A stretch of 64,000 nucleotides of DNA from an uncultured Collinsella sp. (GTDB lineage: Bacteria > Actinomycetota > Coriobacteriia > Coriobacteriales > Coriobacteriaceae): contig CATXKN010000001.1 in NCBI GenBank assembly GCA_958370785.1, positions 186,001-250,000 of the forward strand. Direction: 5' to 3'. Of the stretch, positions 41,978 through 51,368 are shown piece by piece. Every line of letters starts with the position of its first letter. Position 1 is the stretch's first letter. The notes beneath the pieces are model-generated. The model searched no databases, was not told where the DNA came from, and saw nothing but the letters and a program-made list of their open reading frames with translations. A program made the position numbers and the translations under genes.

Positions 41978-42874
41978 TTACTTCTTTGGCGCTTCAATGC
42001 GAACCGTGTCGGAAACGAGCTCCGTTGCATAAGCCCACCAGCCGTTTTGTTGAGCGGCTGCCGCAAGATTGACTGCCGTGGCGGCGCTATCGCAGAGAGC
42101 AAACGAGCAGGCACCCGAACCGCACACGTTTACGGCAACGGTACCGTTCTGCGAACGAAGCCAGTCGAGCACCGTTTGAATCCGCGGCTCCATCTGCGCG
42201 GAAATGACACCCAGGTTGTTGTGGACGAGCGCGTAGGCCACCTCTGCGTCTCCCGAGCGAAGGGCAGATGCGATCGCTCCGGGCTTGTCCGCAGGCGCAG
42301 GGGTCTCGTCAAAACGTCGATAGGCTTCAATTGTTGAAACGCTTGCCTCGCGCGGCTTGACCAGCACGACGGGTGTCGCGGGTAGTGCGGGGTACTCGGT
42401 TGCCAGCACGTCTCCCCCGCCCACGTAAAATGCAGGGCTGGCATGCAAAAAGAAGGGAACGTCAGCGCCAATGCCGCGCGCGATGTTGTCCAGCGCGGAA
42501 TCGGCACGGTCGATGCCCCAACTCTCTGCCAAGGCGACAATGACCGCCGCGGCATCCGTCGAAGGACCGCCCAGGCCGGCACACAACGGGATGCGCTTCT
42601 CGATCGTGATGCAGACATTGGCTTCGCGACCATAATGCTCGGCCATAGCAGCGGCCGCACGATACGCCGTATTCTTTTGCATGGGAAAATCGGATGCCGG
42701 AATCGTCTGGACGGTCAGTGCCTGTGTCGGCGTAACCGTAACGGTATCGACAAGACCGACGGCTGCCATCAGGGAATCGACCTTATGGTAGCCGCGGTCG
42801 TCGCGCTCGGTATGAACCCCCAGATAGAGGTTGATCTTTGCCGGCGCGGAAAGGGTCAGGGACCAATCGGTCAC
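41978..42874 (-). CDS. ispE: 4-diphosphocytidyl-2-C-methyl-D-erythritol kinase
   Basis: GHMP kinase, fourth step of the MEP pathway. The substrate motif SAPAKINLYLGV (about 9-20), the ATP loop PLCAGLGGPSTDAAAV near 96 and the C-terminal VNVCGSGACSFALC are all present. The start is GTG at 42874, two bases past the veg stop, with GAGGAG upstream. The veg-ispE pairing is also found in Bacillus. Confidence 0.94.
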   Translation of the reverse strand: MTDWSLTLSAPAKINLYLGVHTERDDRGYHKVDSLMAAVGLVDTVTVTPTQALTVQTIPASDFPMQKNTAYRAAAAMAEHYGREANVCITIEKRIPLCAGLGGPSTDAAAVIVALAESWGIDRADSALDNIARGIGADVPFFLHASPAFYVGGGDVLATEYPALPATPVVLVKPREASVSTIEAYRRFDETPAPADKPGAIASALRSGDAEVAYALVHNNLGVISAQMEPRIQTVLDWLRSQNGTVAVNVCGSGACSFALCDSAATAVNLAAAAQQNGWWAYATELVSDTVRIEAPKK

Positions 42875-42876
42875 CG

Positions 42877-43173
42877 CTAGTGCTCCTCGAGCTGATTGCC
42901 GAGCGGAGTAAAAATGTGCTCGCCGCTCTCGGGGTCAAACAGCTCGACCTGGCCGGTGAGAACATCAATATACTGGTAGGACTGACGCGACTTGCGGCCA
43001 CGGCGCTCGTCGACCTCGACGATAAAGACTGCCGGATGGACGCTCTTGATGGTGCCCATGCGCTCGACGACGCGGGTGCGGCCCATGTTGGCCTTCACCT
43101 TAACGCGATCGCCCACCATATCGGTCAGCTTCTCGTGGATGTCGTCGACGTGATTGACTTCCATCTCTTCCAT
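42877..43173 (-). CDS. veg: Veg family protein (DUF1021)
   Basis: A small protein of 98 residues. In Bacillus it stimulates biofilm matrix genes and is highly expressed. The KVKANMGRTRVVERMGTI and VFIVEVDERRGRKSRQSYQY stretches match the family. The start at 43173 has GGAGG eight bases upstream, and a second Met three codons on is possible. ispE follows after two bases. Confidence 0.85.
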   Translation of the reverse strand: MEEMEVNHVDDIHEKLTDMVGDRVKVKANMGRTRVVERMGTIKSVHPAVFIVEVDERRGRKSRQSYQYIDVLTGQVELFDPESGEHIFTPLGNQLEEH

Positions 43174-43268
43174 GAACAGGGCCTCCAGAAGGTGCAATTC
43201 AAAAAGGGGATAATACCCCTAAGATAGACAAAACTCTAATACTATAGCACCCTGTTGTGGCCATACGC

Positions 43269-43305
43269 AAGTAGCTAAATAAGCCCCGTCCCAAATTGAC
43301 TACTT
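43269..43305. repeat. CCCCGTCCC hairpin overlapping the dtd stop
   Basis: AAGTAG (43269-43274) and CTACTT (43300-43305) enclose CTAAATAAGCCCCGTCCCAA. The right arm overlaps the dtd stop codon. It is nearly identical to the hairpin at 56963-56991. Confidence 0.7.
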
Positions 43306-43750
43306 ACAGGCTATCGGTGTCCAGGACTATGGTGAATGGACCGTCGTTGACGAGGTCGACCTTCATGTCGGCGCCGAAGATGCCATGCGCTACGTGCTCG
43401 ACGTCCTCGCGCACAAGCGTCAGGAAGTACTCGTAGAGCTCGTTGGCGACATCGGGGGCGCCGGCATCCGTAAACGATGGGCGGCGGCCGTGACGGCAAT
43501 CGGCGAACAGCGTGAACTGCGACACCACGAGAACCTCGCCGTCGACATCGGCAAGGGCCAGGTTGGTCTTGCCGTTCTCGTCCTCGTTAATGCGCAAGCC
43601 CCGGAGCTTGCCCCACAGCTTATCGGCCTCGGCGCGCGTGTCGCCGTGGCCCACGCCCAGCAGCACCAGATAGCCGCGCCCAATTTTGCCCACGCACTCG
43701 CCGTCGACCGTCACGCCGGCGTTGAGCACGCGCTGCACCACCGCACGCAC
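43304..43750 (-). CDS. dtd: D-aminoacyl-tRNA deacylase
   Basis: Removes D-amino acids and glycine mis-attached to tRNA. The catalytic segment SQFTLFADCRHGRRPSF (near 79) and the cross-subunit motif NDGPFTIVLDT (Gly-cisPro type) are intact in 148 residues. The start is GTG at 43750 (MRAVVQRV), three bases past the rdgB stop. Confidence 0.94.
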   Translation of the reverse strand: MRAVVQRVLNAGVTVDGECVGKIGRGYLVLLGVGHGDTRAEADKLWGKLRGLRINEDENGKTNLALADVDGEVLVVSQFTLFADCRHGRRPSFTDAGAPDVANELYEYFLTLVREDVEHVAHGIFGADMKVDLVNDGPFTIVLDTDSL

Positions 43751-43753
43751 GGC

Positions 43754-44395
43754 CTACTCCTCGCCCGTCAGTTTGGCGGATAGGTGCTCGAGCGCATGGA
43801 ATCGATGGCTGATGGCGTTCTTCTCATCCGTCGTCAGCTCGGCCATGGTCTTGCCCGGCGTGTCGACCGGCAGGAACAGCGGGTCGTAGCCAAAGCCGTG
43901 ATCGCCGCGGCCCTCGTGTGCGATAACGCCCTCGCAGGCGCCCTCACCATAGGTGACCAAACCGTCCGTGTCGATGAGCGCGACGACGCTCATAAAGCGC
44001 GCAGTGCGGTCCTCGTCGGCCACGCCCTCCAGATTCACGAGCAGCTTGGCATTGTTGGCGGCATCGTCGCCGTGAACGCCCGCGTAGCGCGCGCTATACA
44101 CACCGGGCTCACCGTCCAGCGCGTCGACGACCAGGCCCGAATCGTCGGCAATGGCCATAAGGCCCGTCTCCTCCACCGCAGCCTGGGCCTTGATGATGGC
44201 GTTCTCCAAAAACGTCGTGCCGTTTTCCTCGGGGTCCTCAAAATCGCCCAGCTGGCCGAGCGCCACAAAGCGAACCTCGGGCATAACCTTGCCCAAAATG
44301 GCCTCGATCTCGGTGAGCTTATGGGCGTTGCCCGTTGCCACGACGATGGTCGCCGCCGGGTCGAGGGTGTCGATGTCAATCTTCTCAAGTGCCAT
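43754..44395 (-). CDS. rdgB: XTP/dITP pyrophosphatase (RdgB/HAM1 family)
   Basis: House-cleaning enzyme that hydrolyses non-canonical purine triphosphates. It has the substrate-entry motif VVATGNAHKLTEIEAIL, the acidic site GTTFLENAIIKAQAA, ADDSGLVVDALDGEPGVYSA and a C-terminal GFGYDPLFLP. The N-terminal about 14 residues are an extra extension. The start at 44395 (MALEKID) is chosen over GTG/ATG further upstream. It lies in the rph-rdgB-dtd run. Confidence 0.93.
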   Translation of the reverse strand: MALEKIDIDTLDPAATIVVATGNAHKLTEIEAILGKVMPEVRFVALGQLGDFEDPEENGTTFLENAIIKAQAAVEETGLMAIADDSGLVVDALDGEPGVYSARYAGVHGDDAANNAKLLVNLEGVADEDRTARFMSVVALIDTDGLVTYGEGACEGVIAHEGRGDHGFGYDPLFLPVDTPGKTMAELTTDEKNAISHRFHALEHLSAKLTGEE

Positions 44396-44502
44396 GAATG
44401 GTCTCCTTGTTCTTATAACAACGCCACACAAAAGGTAATTAGGCTCTCAAGCCCCTCCCCTCGCGCAGCAGCAGCCTTACAGTTCGGCGTTTCCCCAGAT
44501 AA

Positions 44503-44539
44503 AACCTGCCAAAATAAACCTGTCCCTTTTTGGCAGGTT
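44503..44539. repeat. GGGACAGG-family hairpin overlapping the rph stop
   Basis: A perfect 12-bp stem, AACCTGCCAAAA (44503-44514) with TTTTGGCAGGTT (44528-44539), encloses TAAACCTGTCCCT. The right arm overlaps the rph stop codon. It is the intact form of the element at 3037-3073. Confidence 0.8.
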
Positions 44540-45263
44540 AGGCGAGGGCTTGGCGCTGGAGCTCGATGAGCTCGGCAATGCCCTTGTCGCCCAAATCGAG
44601 CAGGGCATTGAGGCGCTTGCGGTCGAAGGGAGCCTGCTCGCCAGTGCCCTGGAGCTCGATCATCTCACCGGTATCGGTGGCGACAAGGTTCATGTCGACC
44701 TCGGCGTGACTGTCCTCGGAATAATCGAGGTCAAGCAGCGTATTGCCGTCGACAACGCCCATGGAGATGGCAGCCACCTGGCCGATAAGCGGGATGCGCT
44801 CAATCTTGCCCGCCTCGACCCACATGGCAAGGGCGTCGTGCAGTGCCACCCAGGCGCCGGTAATGCTCGCCGTGCGTGTGCCGCCATCGGCCTGGATTAC
44901 ATCGCAGTCGACGGTAACGGTGTACTCGCCGAGTGCTTTCATATTGACGACGGTGCGCAGGCTGCGACCGATGAGGCGCTCGATTTCCATGGAGCGGCCC
45001 TTGCGGTTGGCATGCTCGCGCTTGCAGCGCTTGCCGGTCGATGCCGGCAGCATGGCGTACTCCGCCGTTACCCAACCGGCCTTGGCGCCCTTGCGCCAGC
45101 CCGGCACGCCCTCCTCGATGGTGGCAGCGCACAGCACGCGCGTATCACCAAACTCGGCCAGGCACGAACCGTGGGCGTGCTTCATGACGCCGCGAGTGAG
45201 TTTGATGGGGCGCAGCTCATCGGCGGCGCGGCCGTTGGCGCGGTTGACCTGCATGTACTCCAT
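44538..45263 (-). CDS. rph: Ribonuclease PH
   Basis: Phosphorolytic 3' exoribonuclease that trims tRNA precursors. The 241-residue protein contains the RNase PH signature GDTRVLCAATIEEGVP, the RSLRTVVNMKALGEYTVTVD phosphate site and LLDLDYSEDSHAEVDMN metal residues. ATG at 45263 has AAAGGA eight bases away. It is followed by rdgB, a partner often found beside or fused to rph. Confidence 0.95.
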   Translation of the reverse strand: MEYMQVNRANGRAADELRPIKLTRGVMKHAHGSCLAEFGDTRVLCAATIEEGVPGWRKGAKAGWVTAEYAMLPASTGKRCKREHANRKGRSMEIERLIGRSLRTVVNMKALGEYTVTVDCDVIQADGGTRTASITGAWVALHDALAMWVEAGKIERIPLIGQVAAISMGVVDGNTLLDLDYSEDSHAEVDMNLVATDTGEMIELQGTGEQAPFDRKRLNALLDLGDKGIAELIELQRQALA

Positions 45264-45317
45264 AGAAATATCCTTTCGGCAAAAGAAGGGGCAAGTCTTT
45301 GGACGGTAACCCTACAT

Positions 45318-46202
45318 CTATTTCAGTTCGTCGATATCGATATGTTCGATGCTCTTGAGCGGCTGGCCAAAGATAAAACTGCCCGCCACCGCAAACTCGG
45401 CAATGTTATCGGACGTCGTTGCAAAACGATGCTGCGGCTCGGCTGCGTCGCCCGCCAGCTGCTCGCGGCGCGTGAGAATATCGGTCAACTCACGCGTGGT
45501 CTCCTCGGCGGAGCTCACCACGCGCACTCCGGGACCCAGCGCATGGCGAATAGGTCCCACGAGCAGCGGGAAATGCGTGCAGCCGAGCACCACGGTATCG
45601 ATGCCGTGGTCGCGCAGCGGTTCAACCGTGGCACCGACCAGCGCGCGTACGGCAGGCGTATCAAAGATGTCCTCGTTCTCGAGCCACTGCTCTTGCAGAT
45701 GCGCGCCCGAGGCGAGCTCGTGCTCAACGACCTCGACAAAACTCGAGGCAGGGCAGCCGTATACGTCGACGCCGGCATCCAGGTCCTGGATGGCACGCGT
45801 GTAAGCTCCTGAGCGAATGGTGAGGTTGGTGGCGAGCACGCCCACCCGGCGCGTGCGGGTGCTGTTGATTGCCGCGCGTGCGCCCGGTGCGATCACACCG
45901 ATGACGGGGACGTCGAGCACCTGCTGGGCCAAACGCAAGGCCGCAGCGGTCGCCGTATTGCAGGCGATGACCATGATCTTGACGTCGTGCTTCGACAGCC
46001 AACGGCCCGCCTGCAGTGCAAACGAGCGCACCTCGTCCTCGGTGCGGGTGCCGTAGGGGCAGCGCTTGGTGTCGCCAAAGTAGTAGACGGACTCGTGCGG
46101 CAACGCCGTTGCGATGGCGCGTGCAACCGTCAGACCGCCCAGACCAGAATCGAACACGCCAATCGGGCGCGTGTCACCAGCCAGATTCTCGATATCGGAC
46201 AT
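45318..46202 (-). CDS. murI: Glutamate racemase
   Basis: Makes D-glutamate for peptidoglycan. The 294-residue protein has the start motif IGVFDSGLGGLTVARAI and the two catalytic cysteines in VIACNTATAAA and VVLGCTHFPLL, as expected for the two-base mechanism. I use the Met at 46202 (MSDIENL), which fits family length. A GTG at 46256 overlaps the upstream stop (TAGTG) and would add 18 residues but has no ribosome binding site. Confidence 0.93.
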   Translation of the reverse strand: MSDIENLAGDTRPIGVFDSGLGGLTVARAIATALPHESVYYFGDTKRCPYGTRTEDEVRSFALQAGRWLSKHDVKIMVIACNTATAAALRLAQQVLDVPVIGVIAPGARAAINSTRTRRVGVLATNLTIRSGAYTRAIQDLDAGVDVYGCPASSFVEVVEHELASGAHLQEQWLENEDIFDTPAVRALVGATVEPLRDHGIDTVVLGCTHFPLLVGPIRHALGPGVRVVSSAEETTRELTDILTRREQLAGDAAEPQHRFATTSDNIAEFAVAGSFIFGQPLKSIEHIDIDELK

Positions 46203-46255
46203 TACCTCACCAGATTCTCTCTCGAAAAGATATGGCTCAGAACGATAGGACCGCA

Positions 46256-47167
46256 CTACGAGCGGGCCGCGACGAGCAGCTCTGCCGTTGCCGCCCAGCC
46301 ATCGACAATCTTGCCGCGCGTGACGTAGGCGTTATCGCAAACATCCAGGAACTCGGGCGCGCCGGCGCTGGTCAAACCGTTCTCGACCAGGCAGAACGTG
46401 CCCACGTGGTCAGCCATGTAGAAGTCGGACTCGGAATCGCCGAGCGCCAGCGTCTCCTCGCGCTCGATACCCAGGTGCTCACAGAAACGTGCGATGGCAA
46501 CGCCCTTGTTGAGGCCGGCGGGATTGATGTTAAACGCGCGGCCATCCTCGACGCGTTCGAGCTCGAGCGTCGTCGGCTTGGACAGATGCGTCAGGTGACC
46601 GTTGCAGGCCCAGACCAGGCCGCAGCCGGCCTCGTCCAGGATGGTCTGGACCTCGTCGTCGGGCACATCGCCGCGCATGCCGACGGTGACCTCGCGGTAC
46701 TTGTAGCCAGTCGACATGTCGTTGTGGTACTCGATCTTATGCGGCCAGCGGGCGAGAATCTTCTCGCACACGCCGGTCTGCTCGATCACCTGATGCGGCG
46801 TGAGGCCGCAGGCGGGGTCGTAGGGCATATCGCCGGTCAGATACTCCCAATCGTTGGCCTTGAGGTCGTACATGACCAGGCCACCCATCTCGCCGATGTA
46901 GGAGTTGAGGCCGAGCACGCGCGCATCCTCGTGGATCATGGTGCGGTTGCGGCCCGAGGTGGGAACCACCTGGATGCCGGCGCGGGCAAGTGCCACGACA
47001 GCCTCGACGAGCTTGGTCGAGGGGTTGCCGTCGTTGTCGCGCAGCACGCACGAGCCGGGCGCGAGCATGGTGGCGTCCAGGTCGGTAAAGACGTACTTAA
47101 CCTTGGCAAGACGCTCGCGCATCTCGCCCGAAAGCTCAGCGACGGTCGGCAGGGTATTGTGGGACAT
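46256..47167 (-). CDS. HAD-superfamily hydrolase (Cof-like phosphatase)
   Basis: Probable small-molecule phosphatase of about 303 residues. Motif I is VFTDLDATML (D-x-D-x-T), motif II VVPTSGRNRTM, Lys in NPAGLNKGVAIARF and motif IV ALGDSESDFYMAD. A C2-type cap lies between. The start at 47167 (MSHNTL) follows TGGAG. A GTG two codons earlier is possible. It precedes murI with a one-base stop/start overlap. The substrate is not predictable. Confidence 0.85.
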   Translation of the reverse strand: MSHNTLPTVAELSGEMRERLAKVKYVFTDLDATMLAPGSCVLRDNDGNPSTKLVEAVVALARAGIQVVPTSGRNRTMIHEDARVLGLNSYIGEMGGLVMYDLKANDWEYLTGDMPYDPACGLTPHQVIEQTGVCEKILARWPHKIEYHNDMSTGYKYREVTVGMRGDVPDDEVQTILDEAGCGLVWACNGHLTHLSKPTTLELERVEDGRAFNINPAGLNKGVAIARFCEHLGIEREETLALGDSESDFYMADHVGTFCLVENGLTSAGAPEFLDVCDNAYVTRGKIVDGWAATAELLVAARS

Positions 47168-47278
47168 GGTCACTCCATTACGTAGAAGGGGCTTCTGGTC
47201 TTAGGCGGCGCGCCTCGCTTGAGGGGAAACGCGCTTGCAACGGCAGCGCGCTCAGGACGCCGCCCTCATCGCAGTTCA

Positions 47279-48841
47279 TTAGTCAAACTGGGTAACATCG
47301 ATTAAACGGTTGGCAAGCGAAAGATCGCTCTCGATGGGCACGAACTCATCGCCCACGTGCATGAGCTCCTCGTCGCCCTTTGCCAACAGCAAGACGATGG
47401 TGGGCGCATCGGGGCTGACGTATTCCTCACGCGCCGCCTTGAACGCCTCGTGCACAGCAGCCTCGCGATCGAGGATGATCTTGTTTGGGGTATCGTCGGG
47501 AACATGCTCGGCAAGCTCGCGACAGACCTTCATCGGGTCCTCGTGAGCCGGATCCTCGTTGGTAAAGATCAGCAGATCAGAATATGGTGCGGCCTCGCGC
47601 GGAAGCTGCTCACGGCGCTCCTGTGCCTTGCCTCCAGCGGCACCAAACAGCGCAATGACCGGGCTGGCGGGAAACGCGCGCTTGACCGACGAAAAGAGCG
47701 AGCGGAACGAAAGTTGGTTGTGAGCGTAGTCAACAACGCAAACCACGCGGCCATCCTTCGACTCCACGACCTCCATGCGGCCCGGCACACGCAGCTTGGA
47801 GAGGCCCTTCTTGATGGCATCGATACCGATACCAATCTCGCGCGCGGCGGCGATAGCGACCAGCGCGTTTTCCACGTTAAAGTCTCCCGCGATACCCAGC
47901 AGGACCTTCTCCCCCTCCTCGGGCTCGTCGGCGCTCATGCCATGCAGGTTAAACTCGATGTTGAAGCCGACCATGCGGACATCGCTTGCCCACAGGCTCG
48001 CCTCGGGATGCTCGACGCCAACGGTCACCAAGCGCTCGGCCGTCGACGCGGCCTCCAGCACGCGTTCGACTTCATCGGTGCCCAGATTCACTACGGCGGT
48101 CTTAGCCTGATCAAAGATCCTGAGCTTGCTCTTAAAATAATCCTCGAAGGTCGGGTGCTCAATCGGCGAGATGTGGTCACGCCCGATGTTGAGGAAGCAC
48201 GCTACGTCAAACGGCAGGTTCTCGACGCGCTGGTACTTGAGCGCCTGGCTTGAGACCTCCATGACCATGGACTGGCGACCAGACGCGCGACAGTTGGCGA
48301 TATGGCGCCAGACCTCGGGGGCCTCGGGCGTGGTGTTGGTGCTCTCGTAGCACTCGATACCATCGTCGGTGTTCACCGAGCCGATCATGCCGCAGGACTC
48401 GCCCGCCGCCTTGATGATGGACTGGAGCATAAAAGCGGCCGTGGTCTTTCCCTTGGTACCGGTGATGCCCACGATCTTGACGTCATGGTCGGGACGGTCG
48501 TAGACCTCGGGCGGCAACAGCGCCATCGCTGTGCGTACGCTATCAACAACCAACATTGCAGCACCGCTCTCCTGCGCCAGCGGCTCCAGAGACTCGACCA
48601 GCGACTCTTCGCACACAAATGCGACGGCGCCCGCATCGAGCGCCATGCTCAAAAACGCGGGCTTAAAGGCAGCGCCCTTGCAAAAGAACACGTCACCCGC
48701 CGAAACCGCGCGCGAATCAAACGAACAGCCGGTCACGGCGCGCTCGTCAACCTGCTCCGAAGCACGCAGCTCGCCGCACACATCGAGCAGCTTGGCAAGC
48801 GTATCGACCGTGGTCACGGTCGCGGAATCCGAATGGTGCAT
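47279..48841 (-). CDS. murE: UDP-N-acetylmuramyl-tripeptide synthetase
   Basis: Mur ligase adding the third amino acid to UDP-MurNAc-Ala-Glu. The ATP loop is GITGTKGKTTAAFML. VNTDDGIECYESTNTTPEA and VCVVDYAHNQLSF are family landmarks in 520 residues. The specificity loop reads IFTNEDPAHEDP, not the DNPR of meso-diaminopimelate enzymes, so the third residue is probably a different diamine such as lysine or ornithine. ATG at 48841 has AAAGGTGAAAG upstream. murI and a HAD phosphatase follow. Confidence 0.9.
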   Translation of the reverse strand: MHHSDSATVTTVDTLAKLLDVCGELRASEQVDERAVTGCSFDSRAVSAGDVFFCKGAAFKPAFLSMALDAGAVAFVCEESLVESLEPLAQESGAAMLVVDSVRTAMALLPPEVYDRPDHDVKIVGITGTKGKTTAAFMLQSIIKAAGESCGMIGSVNTDDGIECYESTNTTPEAPEVWRHIANCRASGRQSMVMEVSSQALKYQRVENLPFDVACFLNIGRDHISPIEHPTFEDYFKSKLRIFDQAKTAVVNLGTDEVERVLEAASTAERLVTVGVEHPEASLWASDVRMVGFNIEFNLHGMSADEPEEGEKVLLGIAGDFNVENALVAIAAAREIGIGIDAIKKGLSKLRVPGRMEVVESKDGRVVCVVDYAHNQLSFRSLFSSVKRAFPASPVIALFGAAGGKAQERREQLPREAAPYSDLLIFTNEDPAHEDPMKVCRELAEHVPDDTPNKIILDREAAVHEAFKAAREEYVSPDAPTIVLLLAKGDEELMHVGDEFVPIESDLSLANRLIDVTQFD

Positions 48842-48906
48842 CTTTCACCTTTCTCAGCCATTTGGCAGGGACGGTTTTCATAGTAACTGAAACGTGCTCG
48901 CGCAAA

Positions 48907-48928
48907 AACGGCTCCCGGAGGAGCCGTT
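48907..48928 (-). terminator. Terminator of asnB
   Basis: AACGGCTCC (48907-48915) pairs with GGAGCCGTT (48920-48928) with a 4-nt loop and is followed on the minus strand by TTTT. Confidence 0.88.
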
Positions 48929-48953
48929 ACGCACAGGCATTCGTAAGCCGAGA

Positions 48954-50834
48954 CTAGGCAGCCTTAACAGAAGGCTGGCCCTCGTCGATAAAGAAACGCT
49001 TGTACCACACCAGGAACACGAGCGGCGTATAGATCTTGCGCTGGAAATCGCCCTTGCCCGCAAAGTGCAGATCGAGCAGGTGCATGAGCTCGTCGGTATT
49101 GAAGAACTCGCTTGCCCACGGCGCGGTGAAGTACTCCTTGACGTAGTCGTACCACTTTTGCTCGCGCAGCCAGTAGACGATCGGTACTGGGAAGCCCACC
49201 TTGGGACGGGTGGCCCACTCATCGGGCAGCGACTTGTTGGCAGCGTGGCGGAGTACCTGTTTGTTGCCGTTCTCGTTGATGCGGTAGCGGTCGGGAATGT
49301 GCTCGGCGAACTCCATGACTTTGCGGTCCAGGAAGGGCACGCGCAGCTCCAGCGAGTGTGCCATGCACATCTTGTCGGCCTTGAGCAGAATGTCGCCCGG
49401 GAGCCACATGTTCATGTCCAGGTACTGCTTCTTGACCAGCTCGGGCTGACCCTTCACGCGCGCATAGATGGGTGCAGCGAGCTCGAAGGCGCCATCGCCG
49501 GTGTTGTACTCGGGCTTGAGCACGCCGTCGACCTCGCGCTCCGGCCATACCAGAGCCTGTCCCAGGAACGACTTCTCGGGGATCTCGGCACCCTTGACCA
49601 GGAAGTTATGTCCCTTGAAGTACGGCATATGCAGCGCCAGGTTACCGAGCGCGCGACGGATGGGCAGCGGCACCATCTTTTTGTACTTGCGCACCGGGAC
49701 CGTGTCCTCGTAGTAGGCGTAGCCACCAAAGAGCTCGTCGGCGCCTTCGCCCGAAAGCACGACGGTAACGTCCTTGCGGGCCATCTCGGCCAAGAACCAC
49801 AGCGGCACGGAAGACAAGTTGGACTGCGGCTCGTCCATGTGATACTGGATGTCCTCGAGCGCACCGAAGAACTCGTCGGCGGTAATCATCTTGCGAACGT
49901 TTTCGACGCCGAGCTTATCGGAAAGCTCCTTGGCGTAGTTGGTCTCGTTAAAGTTCTTGTAATCGAAGCCCACCGAGAAGGTCTTGTCGGGCATAAGGCA
50001 AGCGGCAATATAGCTGGAGTCGACGCCGCCGGAGAGGAAGGAAGCGACCTTAACATCAGCGATGCGATGGGCCTCGACGCTCTCGTGCACAACCTCATCC
50101 AGCTCGTCGACGTACTCCTCGAACGGCTTCTCGACGGCGGAGTAATCGCAATCCCAATAGCGCTCGATGTTCATCTTGCCGGTCGGGATGTCTACGGTAA
50201 AGTAATGCGCCGGCGGCAGCTTGTAGACGCCCTCGAAGAAGGTCTCCTCGGTTGCCGAATACTGCAGCGTCATGTACGGACGCAGGGCCTTTTTGTTGAC
50301 CGCCTTGTGGAAGTGCGGATAGTCCAGGAAGCTCTTGATCTCAGAGCCAAAGAGCACACCCGGCGCGCCGTCGCCCGCATCGGCCATGGGATAGTAGTAG
50401 AGCGGCTTGATGCCAAAGATATCGCGGGCGCCAAAGAGCTTGTTCTTCTTCTTGTCCCAGATGACGAAGGCGTACATACCGCGCAAGCGATTGAGTACGG
50501 CCTCGCCCCACTCTTCGTAGCCGTGCAGGAGGCTCTCGGTGTCGGCGCCGCAGTGGAACTTATAGCCCTTGGCCTCGAGCTCGGAACGGAGCTCCTGGAA
50601 GTTGTAGATCTCGCCGTTGAAGACGATGACGACGCTGCCGTCCTCATTGGCCATGGGCTGAGCGCCGGCCTCGGTCAGGTCGAGGATCGACAGGCGGCGG
50701 AAGCCCAGGGCAACGCGGCCGTCGATAAACTGGCCGCCCATGTCGGGACCACGATGGACGATGCGGTCCATCATCTTGGTGAGCACCTCGGATTGGTTAT
50801 CCGTCCCACCGACAAAACCGACAAAACCGCACAT
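48954..50834 (-). CDS. asnB: Asparagine synthase (glutamine-hydrolysing)
   Basis: Converts aspartate to asparagine with glutamine and ATP. The N-terminal glutaminase starts MCGFVGFVGG, with Cys2 as nucleophile after Met removal, followed by RIVHRGPDMGGQF and VFNGEIYNFQELR. The synthetase domain has the PP-loop SFLSGGVDSSYIAA and VVLSGEGADELFGGYAYY. Length 626 is typical. A TATACT -10 box lies at 50886-50891 (minus strand), so the gene has its own promoter. Confidence 0.95.
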   Translation of the reverse strand: MCGFVGFVGGTDNQSEVLTKMMDRIVHRGPDMGGQFIDGRVALGFRRLSILDLTEAGAQPMANEDGSVVIVFNGEIYNFQELRSELEAKGYKFHCGADTESLLHGYEEWGEAVLNRLRGMYAFVIWDKKKNKLFGARDIFGIKPLYYYPMADAGDGAPGVLFGSEIKSFLDYPHFHKAVNKKALRPYMTLQYSATEETFFEGVYKLPPAHYFTVDIPTGKMNIERYWDCDYSAVEKPFEEYVDELDEVVHESVEAHRIADVKVASFLSGGVDSSYIAACLMPDKTFSVGFDYKNFNETNYAKELSDKLGVENVRKMITADEFFGALEDIQYHMDEPQSNLSSVPLWFLAEMARKDVTVVLSGEGADELFGGYAYYEDTVPVRKYKKMVPLPIRRALGNLALHMPYFKGHNFLVKGAEIPEKSFLGQALVWPEREVDGVLKPEYNTGDGAFELAAPIYARVKGQPELVKKQYLDMNMWLPGDILLKADKMCMAHSLELRVPFLDRKVMEFAEHIPDRYRINENGNKQVLRHAANKSLPDEWATRPKVGFPVPIVYWLREQKWYDYVKEYFTAPWASEFFNTDELMHLLDLHFAGKGDFQRKIYTPLVFLVWYKRFFIDEGQPSVKAA

Positions 50835-51021
50835 ATACTATCCCCTCTGCTGTTGCTGGGTATCAAATCGAATCAGTAGCTTTTGAGTATACCCGAGGGC
50901 GTAAAGAGGGACGGAATGTTCAGGCAATCTCAACTGAATCAGCTCCGCGCCGACACGCGCCGGTTACCTTTAATGGATATGAGGTGAATGGGGCGATTGT
51001 TTTGCTATACTCTCTCCGCAC

Positions 51022-51097
51022 GGGCGATTGGCGCAACGGTTAGCGCAGGTGCTTTACACGCACAAGGCTGGGGGTTCGAATCCCTCATCGCCCACCA
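51022..51097 (+). tRNA. tRNA-Val (anticodon TAC)
   Basis: A 76-nt cloverleaf with acceptor GGGCGAT/ATCGCCC, discriminator A and encoded CCA. The anticodon loop is TTTACAC with anticodon TAC, and the T-arm is GGGGGTTCGAATCCCTC. A TATACT -10 box sits at 51006-51011. Confidence 0.95.
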
Positions 51098-51106
51098 TTG
51101 AATTGG

Positions 51107-51134
51107 AAACGGTCCTCGAAAGGGGACCGTTTTT
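51107..51134 (+). terminator. Terminator of tRNA-Val
   Basis: AAACGGTCC (51107-51115) pairs with GGACCGTTT (51124-51132), running into TTTTT. Confidence 0.9.
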
Positions 51135-51191
51135 GTTTGGCCCGGCGCATGGGATTCGACCCACCAACACGTCTGCCACGAAGGCCGTGGC

Positions 51192-51247
51192 CAAAAATGC
51201 CAAATATGACATTCAACTGGTGACAGTACTCATATTTGGCATTTTTG
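51192..51247. repeat. Inverted repeat with 18-bp perfect arms
   Basis: CAAAAATGCCAAATATGA (51192-51209) and TCATATTTGGCATTTTTG (51230-51247) flank a 20-nt loop. The element is AT-rich compared with its surroundings and lies between tRNA-Val and argD. Confidence 0.8.
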
Positions 51248-51287
51248 TCCAAAGGCTCTCCTGGCCATTGCAGATTTATGGCAAAAA

Positions 51288-51341
51288 GGGTTCCAGACCG
51301 TCCAACCATGCATCAAATGACGCACCGACGATCTGGAACCC
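51288..51341 (-). terminator. Terminator of the arg operon
   Basis: GGGTTCCAGA (51288-51297) pairs with TCTGGAACCC (51332-51341), followed on the minus strand by TTTTT, 27 bp past the argD stop. Confidence 0.8.
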
Positions 51342-51368
51342 GTTCAAACTGGCTATGTTTTACTCTCG

